Below are positions 14,008 through 19,285 of a stretch of 19,285 bases of DNA, in pieces (within the stretch, counting starts at the first letter, position 1; each line of letters begins with the position of its first letter). Both the position numbers and the translations under genes were made by a program. Origin of the DNA: an uncultured Actinomycetes bacterium (GTDB lineage Bacteria > Actinomycetota > Thermoleophilia > Solirubrobacterales > Solirubrobacteraceae); assembly GCA_937888775.1 (NCBI GenBank), contig CALAQT010000456.1:1-19285 (forward strand), read 5' to 3'. The notes beneath the pieces were generated by a model. That model had not been told where the DNA came from. It searched no databases and worked only from the letters and a program-made list of their open reading frames with translations.

Positions 14008-15868
14008 GACCGGCCCCGGTCAGATGCCGCACGCGATCGCCCGCCTGATTGCCGGTCGCCGTCTGGCCACGACGTTGAGCGCCATCGGCGCGACGGCGCT
14101 GGTGACCGGGGCGGTGGTCGCCACCGAGCTGCCCGGCTCCAGCCGCGGCGCCAGCCGGGGCTCATCGGGCTCCGGCTCCACCACGGTGCAGCGCCGCAAC
14201 CTGGTGGCTACCGATACCGAGTCGGGAACACTCAGCTACTCCAATCCGCAAACGGTCTTCAACCGCGTCAGCGGGACGATCACCTCGCTGCCGGCGATCG
14301 GCCATGTGATCAAGCCCGGCCAGACGCTGTATCGCGTGGATGGATTGCCGGTGGTGCTGTTCAGCGGCATCGTGCCCGCCTACCGCGACCTGTCCGACGG
14401 AGTCACCGACGGGGCCGACGTGGAGCAGCTCAAGAAGAACCTAATCGCGCTCGGGTTCGATCCCGAGCACACGATGACCGTCAACCAGATCTTCGATGTT
14501 GCCACAACGGCGGCCGTGGAGCGCTGGCAGGGGTCGCTGGGGGAGACCGAGACCGGCACGGTCACGCTCGGCCAGGTCGTGTTCCTGCCCGGCGCACAGC
14601 GGATCACCTCGGTCGACACAGTGCTTGGTTCGACGGGAGGCGCATCCGGGGGCTCGGGCTCGAGCGGCACCAGCGCCAGTACGAGCCTGACGCCGCTGGC
14701 GCCCCGGGCGCAGTTCGTCAGCCTGACGACTACCAGTGCTGGGGCGGGATCGGCATCCGGGTCGGGACCGGCCTCCGGTACAGGGTCGGGATCGGGCGCC
14801 GGCATGGCGTCGGGATCGGGTGCCGGGACGGGATCGAGTGTCGCCGGCGCCAGGTCGGCCGTATCCAAGGCCGCCCAGACCGCGTGTCCCGCGCCGGGTG
14901 CATCCTTGCCGCCGGGCGTCACGACGACTACGACTCCGACGACGACCACGACGACCACGACGACCACGCCGGTTGGCACGAGCACGACCGCCACGTGTGA
15001 CACCGCTGATTCCAACGCAGCCACCAGTGCGCCGAACAACCTGATCACCGCCCGCACCCGCACCCCCGTCCCGGGGAAGTCAGGCAGCCGTAATCCGTCC
15101 CAGGAGGCCGTGCTGCTGGCGCTGCTGAAGGCCGAGACACTTGAGTTGCGCAAGACCCTGTCGTCGTCGCGCTCCTCGACCAGCGGCTCGGGGGCTACCG
15201 GATCCTCACGCGGCTCCGGCGCCACGACCGGCGGCAGCGGCGGCACGGGCGGCTCGACCCGCAGCAGCGGGGCGAGCTCGTCATCGGTCAGCGGCAGCGG
15301 ATCCTCCAGCGCCAGCTCCTCAGCCGGGAGCGCCAGCGGAACGGCATCCGCGGGATCATCGGCTCAGGCGATCCTCCAGACGACGTCGAACCAGCTAGTG
15401 GTGACCGTTGCGCTCGACGCGACCAAGCAGAGCGAGGCGGTGGTCGGTGAGCCGGTGAGCGTCCAGCTGCCCAGCGGCGACACGGTGGGCGGCCGGATCA
15501 CCCAAGTGAGTCCGATCGCGCAGAGCTCCAGCAGCTCCAGCAGTTCGTCCTCCGGGGCGGGCGGGGGCTCATCCAGCGCCCCGTCGGCCACGATCCCGGT
15601 CACGATCAAGATCCTTGGCCGTCACCCTGTGGCCGGCCTCGATCAGGCGGCGGTAAGCGTGAACTTCGAGCAGCAGGTGGAGAAGAACGTGCTCTCGGTT
15701 CCCGTTACCGCGCTGCTTGCCACCGCTGGCGGTGGGTACGCGGTCCAGGAGGCCGGCACACCGCATCGGCTGCTGGCCGTGACGCCCGGACTGTTCGCCG
15801 CCGGATACGTGCAGATCTCCGGGGCCGACATCTATTCCGGCCTGCAGGTCACCGACTCCCAGGGATGA
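14000..15868 (+). CDS. HlyD/MacA-like membrane-fusion adaptor with peptidoglycan-binding domain
   Basis: About 622 residues, a membrane-anchored extracytoplasmic adaptor for the ABC exporter encoded next. One N-terminal transmembrane segment (about 22-44) is followed by a beta-rich part (SGTITSLPAIGHVIKPGQTLYRVDG), a peptidoglycan-binding-1-like repeat (DGADVEQLKKNLIALGFDPEH...TTAAVERWQ, about 135-175), then a very long Gly/Ser/Thr-rich linker (about 205-455) with a Thr-rich tract, a short charged helix (LLALLKAETLELRKTL) and more Ser/Gly. The C-terminal part (about 459-622) resumes the adaptor fold (VVTVALDATKQSEAVVGEPVSVQLPSG, VLSVPVTALLA), broken by a Ser10 run. GTG 14000 has an ideal GGAGG (13987-13991) 8 nt upstream and overlaps the lipoprotein stop; ATG 14024 is the alternative. 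It ends in an ATGA overlap with the ATPase gene. Confidence 0.85.
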   Translation: MLRTGPGQMPHAIARLIAGRRLATTLSAIGATALVTGAVVATELPGSSRGASRGSSGSGSTTVQRRNLVATDTESGTLSYSNPQTVFNRVSGTITSLPAIGHVIKPGQTLYRVDGLPVVLFSGIVPAYRDLSDGVTDGADVEQLKKNLIALGFDPEHTMTVNQIFDVATTAAVERWQGSLGETETGTVTLGQVVFLPGAQRITSVDTVLGSTGGASGGSGSSGTSASTSLTPLAPRAQFVSLTTTSAGAGSASGSGPASGTGSGSGAGMASGSGAGTGSSVAGARSAVSKAAQTACPAPGASLPPGVTTTTTPTTTTTTTTTTPVGTSTTATCDTADSNAATSAPNNLITARTRTPVPGKSGSRNPSQEAVLLALLKAETLELRKTLSSSRSSTSGSGATGSSRGSGATTGGSGGTGGSTRSSGASSSSVSGSGSSSASSSAGSASGTASAGSSAQAILQTTSNQLVVTVALDATKQSEAVVGEPVSVQLPSGDTVGGRITQVSPIAQSSSSSSSSSSGAGGGSSSAPSATIPVTIKILGRHPVAGLDQAAVSVNFEQQVEKNVLSVPVTALLATAGGGYAVQEAGTPHRLLAVTPGLFAAGYVQISGADIYSGLQVTDSQG

Positions 15869-16659
15869 GCTCTGAGCCGGGCGTGAACGACGCCACGCGA
15901 GGGGCAGCCGGGCCCGCCCCGGTGCGCGGCGATGCCGCGCTGCTGCTTCGCGACGTGTTCAAGGAGTATCCGGGCGGCGTGCACGCGCTCAGCCATGTGA
16001 GCGTGGAGATCCAGGCCAGTGAGCGGGTGGCGGTGGTGGGGCCTTCCGGCTCGGGCAAGACCACGATGCTGACGATCCTGGGCACGCTGGAGCGCCCGAC
16101 CAGCGGCGAGGTGCTCGTCGCGGGGCGCGACACGGTACACGCCTCCGACGCCGAGCTGTCTGGGCTGCGCGCACACGAGATCGGGTTCGTCTTCCAGGGT
16201 TTTCATCTGCAGGACGGCATGAACGCCGTGGAAAACGTCGCCACCGGGATGCTGTACACGGGTGCGCCGCTGCGGGCGCGCCGGGAGGCCGCGCGGGTCG
16301 CGCTCGCACGCGTCGGCCTCGGCCACCGGCTGACCCATAAGCCGCAACAGCTGTCCGGAGGCGAGCGCCAGCGGGTGGCGATCGCCCGAGCGCTGGCCAA
16401 GCAGCCGATCATCATCCTGGCCGACGAGCCGACCGGGAACCTGGACTCCAAGTCCGGTGCGGAGGTGCTGGATCTGCTGCACGATCTCGCTTCCGATGGC
16501 GCGACGCTGGTGCTGATCACCCATGACGAGCGGATCGCCGACACGTTCCCGCGCCAGATCCAGATGAGGGACGGCGAAATCGTCGGGGACGAGCGCCGGG
16601 CGGGCGCGAGGGGGAGCTTCCCGCCGATACCCGGTGAGATCGTGGGAGACGAACAGTGA
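15865..16659 (+). CDS. ABC transporter ATP-binding protein (MacB/LolD type)
   Basis: A 264-residue ATPase that would drive the permease encoded next. It has Walker A GPSGSGKTT (59-67), the Q-loop Gln111 in VFQGFHL, the signature LSGGERQRVA (163-172), Walker B IIILADEPTGNLD (182-194) and the H-loop His220 in THDE. This matches the MacB/LolD/FtsE-like export group. A 25-residue N-terminal extension precedes the fold. The C-terminus repeats GEIVGDE at 237-243 and 257-263, exactly 20 codons apart. The second copy carries the GGGAG that serves as ribosome site for the permease. ATG 15865 overlaps the adaptor stop (ATGA), and the stop overlaps the permease start. Confidence 0.95.
   Translation: MSSEPGVNDATRGAAGPAPVRGDAALLLRDVFKEYPGGVHALSHVSVEIQASERVAVVGPSGSGKTTMLTILGTLERPTSGEVLVAGRDTVHASDAELSGLRAHEIGFVFQGFHLQDGMNAVENVATGMLYTGAPLRARREAARVALARVGLGHRLTHKPQQLSGGERQRVAIARALAKQPIIILADEPTGNLDSKSGAEVLDLLHDLASDGATLVLITHDERIADTFPRQIQMRDGEIVGDERRAGARGSFPPIPGEIVGDEQ
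16573..16653 (+). repeat. 20-codon-spaced duplication at the 3' end of the ABC ATPase gene
   Basis: The codons for GEIVGDE occur at 16573-16593 and again at 16633-16653 with period 60 bp. The copies differ at several third positions, so the event is older than the identical repeat at 5146-5223. The second copy contains GGGAG (16644-16648), placed 10 nt before ATG 16659 of the permease gene; the first copy lacks it. Confidence 0.7.
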
Positions 16660-17918
16660 TGAGCGCCGGCGCGCTGCGCAGACCGCTGCGCTCCCGGCCC
16701 GGGCCGCGAGCGCCCAAGCCCAAGCCCGCCGAGCGCGCGCGGATGGCGCCCCGCGAGCTGTTCTGGGTCGCCCTGCAGGGCCTGCGTACGCGGCGCCTAC
16801 GAGCCGCGCTGTCGGCGCTGGGGATCGCGATCGGGATCGGGGCGATGGTGGCCGTCGTCGGCGTGTCGGCCTCCAGTCAGGCAACGCTGCTGGCGCAGAT
16901 CGACAGCCTCGGCACCAATCTGCTGACCGTCACGCCCGGGACCACGTTCTTAGGCTCCAACGAGGTGCTGCCCGACACCGCGGTGGGCACGATCAAGCAC
17001 ATGGCGACTGTCACGCAAGCGTCGGCCGTCTATCAGATCTCGGGGTCCACCGTGCTGCGGACCCCCTACGTACCTGCCGAGCAGACCGGGGGCATCGGCG
17101 TGGACGCGGCCGACCTCGGCCTGCTCAAGGCGGTCAGCGCCACGCTTGCGTCGGGCCAGTTCCTCAACGCGGCCAACGAGAACTACCCGACGGTCGTGCT
17201 GGGGGCGCAGGCGGCGAGCACGCTCCAGATCCAGAGTGTCAGCGGCCACATCCAGGTGTACCTGGGCGGCACCTGGTTCAACGTGATCGGCGTGATGAAA
17301 CCCGTGGTCCTCGACCCCACCCTCGACAGCACTGTGTTCATCGGGCTGCCGGTCGCCGAGCGCCTGTTCCAGACCCAGCCCAACCCGTCTGAGATCTACG
17401 TCCGCGCCAACGTGAACAATGTCATGCAGGTCTCCAGCCTGCTGGCAGCGACCGCCGATCCGCAGAATGCCGACGGCGTGAGCGTCAGCCGACCCTCGAA
17501 CGCGCTGCAGGCTCGGGCCGACGCCAAGGGCCAGTTCACAACGCTGCTGCTCGGTCTGGGCGCCGTCGCACTCCTGGTCGGCGCGATCGGGATCGCCAAC
17601 ATCATGGTGATCTCAGTGCTCGAGCGCCGCGGCGAGATTGGACTGCGCCGGTCGCTGGGCGCTACCCGGCGTCACATCAGCACCCAGTTCCTGGCCGAGT
17701 CGGCGCTGCTGGCCGCGCTGGGCGGGATCGCCGGTCTGGCCCTGGGTGCGCTGGCGACGTGGATCTACTCGCTCTCACAGCACCAGCCGATGGTCGTGCC
17801 CGTCTACGCGCTGATCGCCGCCCCCGCGGCGGGATTTGTGATCGGGGCGCTGGCCGGGCTCTACCCGGCCACCAAGGCGGCGCGCCTGAGCCCAACCGAG
17901 GCGCTGCGGACCTCCTGA
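16659..17918 (+). CDS. MacB/FtsX-family ABC transporter permease
   Basis: A 419-residue permease of the MacB/FtsX/LolE type without a fused ATPase. A basic N-tail is followed by a first membrane helix (about 47-72, ALSALGIAIGIGAMVAVVGV), a MacB_PCD-like extracytoplasmic domain (about 75-285), and three C-terminal helices: about 290-318 ending NIMVISVLERRGEIGLRRSLGA, about 340-362, and about 374-400. It ends ATKAARLSPTEALRTS, a hallmark of the family. With the adaptor and ATPase it forms a MacAB-like machine that probably exports or extracts a lipid, peptide or drug at the outer face of the membrane; the substrate is unknown. ATG 16659 shares one base with the ATPase stop; GTG 16656 is the alternative start. 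Confidence 0.93.
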   Translation: MSAGALRRPLRSRPGPRAPKPKPAERARMAPRELFWVALQGLRTRRLRAALSALGIAIGIGAMVAVVGVSASSQATLLAQIDSLGTNLLTVTPGTTFLGSNEVLPDTAVGTIKHMATVTQASAVYQISGSTVLRTPYVPAEQTGGIGVDAADLGLLKAVSATLASGQFLNAANENYPTVVLGAQAASTLQIQSVSGHIQVYLGGTWFNVIGVMKPVVLDPTLDSTVFIGLPVAERLFQTQPNPSEIYVRANVNNVMQVSSLLAATADPQNADGVSVSRPSNALQARADAKGQFTTLLLGLGAVALLVGAIGIANIMVISVLERRGEIGLRRSLGATRRHISTQFLAESALLAALGGIAGLALGALATWIYSLSQHQPMVVPVYALIAAPAAGFVIGALAGLYPATKAARLSPTEALRTS

Positions 17919-18250
17919 GGTCCGTGCAGGTCTCCCGCGATCGGCCGCGCGTGGCCGCGATTGACGGCGCGTGGCCGCGGTCGTGGGGCATCGGCTTTGC
18001 GTGCTTTACGGAGAGCTGATGCCCAATTGCCTACCCTCGCTGAGATGTCGCGTGGGTGTCCTGAAACTGGAGGCACCGGCCGGCGAGGTCGAGGCATCCC
18101 CGTGCCTCCTCGTCGGTCTGACTGCCTCCGGACGTCCGCCGATTGCGACGAACGTGCGCCTCGTCGCAGGCGGGAGCAAAGACTCTCCGCATCCTGGGGG
18201 ACCGGCGGCGGCTCGGGCAATGACTCCCGTTCGGGCATGCCCGCCGGTCC
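17919..18250. other. Non-coding convergent region between export operon and metal transporter
   Basis: 332 bp with no gene that I can support. Near the permease stop, CGGCC-gcgcgt-GGCCG (17942-17957) is a possible terminator, followed by a 13-bp direct repeat GCGCGTGGCCGCG at 17947-17959 and 17967-17979. From 18055 on the region is a chain of stem-loops, listed separately. Short open frames exist on both strands (for example 17971-18282 + and 18031-18390 -), but they give low-complexity Arg/Pro/Ser-rich translations with no family resemblance and overlap each other. Confidence 0.6.
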
Positions 18251-18255
18251 TCAGG
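18055..18255. ncRNA. Chain of four stem-loops, candidate structured RNA or repeat element
   Basis: Stem 1: GGTGTCCT (18055-18062) with AGGCACC (18071-18077), one bulge. Stem 2: CCGGCGAG (18080-18087) with CTCGTCGG (18109-18116), one G-U pair on the + strand, enclosing GAGGCA (18091-18096) with TGCCTC (18103-18108) around TCCCCG. Stem 3: CCGCC (18136-18140) with GGCGG (18169-18173), enclosing GCGACGA (18145-18151) with TCGTCGC (18161-18167). Stem 4: GGACCGGCGG (18199-18208) with CCGCCGGTCC (18241-18250), extended by CCTG/CAGG to 18193 and 18255. I could not match any riboswitch, RNase P, tmRNA or 6S consensus on either strand. The strand is undetermined. Confidence 0.4.
18193..18255 (-). terminator. 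Long hairpin at the stop of the metal permease gene
   Basis: A perfect 10-bp stem GGACCGGCGG/CCGCCGGTCC (18199-18208 and 18241-18250), lengthened by CCTG/CAGG with a small bulge, has a loop of 32 nt that can itself fold (CCCG-tt-CGGG). It begins at the TGA (complement of 18251-18253) of the minus-strand permease. Its position fits transcription termination of the metal transporter operon, and it could also act on read-through from the export operon. There is no U-tract. Confidence 0.45.
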
Positions 18256-19141
18256 ACATCTGCTGGCGGCGCTCACCTCTGAGCCGCTGACGGCTGGGTC
18301 GACGACGGCCGCGATGCTGACCGGGTCGCTGACCTTGGCGTCGGCGGCCGAATGCGGCGGCGGTGACGTATCCGGCGGCCGCCAGCCCAATGATCGCGCT
18401 GCTCGGCGGCAGCGACGGCACCTCGTAGCTGAGCGCCAGGCCGGCCCACATCGCCGCCAGCGCGAATCCGGTCGACAGCGCCAGTCCCCGGTACGGCCGG
18501 GCGGTTAGCGAAGCCGCGGCGCCGGCCGGGGCGGCGATCAGCCCCAGCAGCAGTAGCGCCCCGACCGCCTGCGTGCTCTCGGCGGTAACGACGGCCAGGA
18601 CCAGCAGGAAGGCGATGCCGAGCAGCCTCACCGGAACCCCGCGAATAGTGGCCAGCTCCGGATCCAGCGTCGAGAGCAACAGTGGCCGGGCCGCGGCCAG
18701 AACCAGCGCCGTGCAGAGCGCCGCGATCACCGCTGCCAGCCACGACGCGCTGGTGCTGAGCGAGTAGATGGAGCCGAACAGCGCGTTGGCGCTGGTGACC
18801 CCGCCGGCTCCGCCGGCGCTGGTCGCCAGCACCGCCAGCAGCAGCACCCCGAGCCCGAGGATCCACGCGAACACGGTGCCGATCACCACGTCGTCGGCCT
18901 GGGCGCGGCGTCCCAGCACGCCCATCGCGCCGGCCAGCGCCAGCGTGAGCACGAACAGGCCCAGGCGCTCGTCGAGGCCGAGCGCCGCGGCGGCGATCGC
19001 GCCGACGAACGCCACATGGCTGAGCGCGTCACCGGCGAACACCTGCCCGCGCAGGACCACGAACCAGCCAATGGTTCCGCAGGCCAGCGCGATGAAAGTA
19101 CCGGCCAGGTACGCGTTGCGGATGAACTCGTGGGCGAACAT
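18251..19141 (-). CDS. Metal ABC transporter permease (ZnuB/MntB/TroC family)
   Basis: A 296-residue integral membrane permease of the ABC-3 family for Zn, Mn or Fe import, with about eight hydrophobic helices. Family signs are AYLAGTFIALACGTIGWFVVLRGQVFAGDALSHVAFVGA, QADDVVIGTVFAWILGLGVLLL, SLSTSASWLAAV, and the ATPase-contacting loop near ESTQAVGALLLLGLIAAPAGAA. The last 33 residues (about 264-296) are an Arg/Gln-rich polar tail without membrane character, longer than I would expect for the family. ATG 19141 shares one base with the stop of the upstream permease (TGATG). An ATG at 19165 would overlap that gene and add eight non-conserved residues. The ATPase and binding protein must lie beyond the window edge. 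Metal specificity is not readable. Confidence 0.9.
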   Translation of the reverse strand: MFAHEFIRNAYLAGTFIALACGTIGWFVVLRGQVFAGDALSHVAFVGAIAAAALGLDERLGLFVLTLALAGAMGVLGRRAQADDVVIGTVFAWILGLGVLLLAVLATSAGGAGGVTSANALFGSIYSLSTSASWLAAVIAALCTALVLAAARPLLLSTLDPELATIRGVPVRLLGIAFLLVLAVVTAESTQAVGALLLLGLIAAPAGAAASLTARPYRGLALSTGFALAAMWAGLALSYEVPSLPPSSAIIGLAAAGYVTAAAFGRRRQGQRPGQHRGRRRPSRQRLRGERRQQMS

Positions 19142-19285
19142 CAGCGGCGCCGGCTCAGCGCCCACCGTCCGAGGCGAAGCGCCAGGTAGAGCCCGAACGC
19201 GAACGTGGTCAAAAAGAAGCCGGCCGGGTAGATCGAGAAGTAGGCGACGCCGAGGCCAAGCCAGGCGATCAGCAGGCCGAAGCCG
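19141..19285 (-). CDS. Second metal ABC transporter permease, C-terminal part (cut by window edge)
   Basis: The minus-strand frame open from the window edge to TGA (complement of 19141-19143) encodes 47 residues beginning GFGLLIAWLGLGVAYFSIYP, then AGFFLTTFAFGLYLALRLGRW and a basic end ALSRRR. This is the last part of an ABC-3 family metal permease (ZnuB/MntB type): a helix with a YPxGFF motif, a final helix and a short basic tail. It overlaps the next permease by one base, so the two permeases are adjacent in one operon and may form a heterodimer. The start lies outside the window. Confidence 0.8.
   Translation of the reverse strand, partial: GFGLLIAWLGLGVAYFSIYPAGFFLTTFAFGLYLALRLGRWALSRRR

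Noticed and set aside
14380..15246. Minus-strand frame with Val- and Pro/Asp-rich runs
   Set aside because: Mirror image of the Thr/Ser/Gly linker codons of the adaptor gene, not an independent gene.
18055..18255. Cobalamin or other known riboswitch
   Set aside because: No match to cobalamin, TPP, FMN, SAM, glycine or ZTP core motifs on either strand, and it lies at gene ends rather than in a 5' leader.
18031..18390. Small Cys-containing open frames on both strands in the stem-loop region
   Set aside because: Overlapping frames with no ribosome site or homology I can recognise; the inverted repeats explain the sequence better.

Overview
The window is very GC-rich and densely coded. Genes start with ATG, GTG and probably TTG, neighbours overlap by TGATG or ATGA, and one promoter looks leaderless. 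Together with the gene families (paired acyl-CoA dehydrogenases, a retinol-dehydrogenase-like SDR, a trans-acting-enoyl-reductase-like protein, lipoproteins with CMRxH motifs), this points to a high-GC actinobacterium, possibly of the Thermoleophilia/Solirubrobacterales type. That placement is inferred from style, not from a marker gene.

Layout. (1) 1-2648: a glycerophosphodiester phosphodiesterase (-) with an in-frame repeat insert, divergent from a BetC-type choline-sulfatase (+) whose sulfatase signature has Trp in place of Arg. (2) 2670-3962: an SDR (-), then a gene-poor stretch with a 37-codon ORF resembling a severed antiporter N-terminus. (3) 3963-8591: a tight + strand run of a DUF6457-like small protein, a saccharopine-dehydrogenase/enoyl-reductase-like protein, a catalase-related mini-peroxidase, an SDR and a PLP-dependent decarboxylase, ending in two hairpins. 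(4) 8656-11219 (-): two overlapping acyl-CoA dehydrogenase genes behind a probably leaderless promoter. (5) 11344-17918 (+): an OmpR-type response regulator and histidine kinase, a 115-bp gap with three phased repeats, then a lipoprotein, a membrane-fusion/peptidoglycan-binding adaptor, an ABC ATPase and a MacB/FtsX permease, the last four all overlapping. (6) 17919-18250: a non-coding stretch rich in stem-loops. (7) 18251-19285 (-): two adjacent permeases of a Zn/Mn-type metal ABC importer, the upstream one cut by the window edge.

How the genes may work together. Region 5 reads as one envelope module: a two-component system that probably controls a MacAB-like tripartite export or envelope-remodelling machine through the phased repeats, with a duplicated Cys/His lipoprotein as a surface or substrate-binding partner. 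Region 4 is a heteromeric-type acyl-CoA dehydrogenase pair. Region 3 is a redox/lipid-type operon of unknown pathway. The least explained items are the phased repeats at 13273-13348, the duplicated-motif lipoprotein, the stem-loop cluster at 18055-18255 and the Arg-to-Trp change in the choline-sulfatase. Several genes also carry short in-frame tandem or direct duplications (glycerophosphodiesterase, enoyl-reductase-like protein, ABC ATPase).
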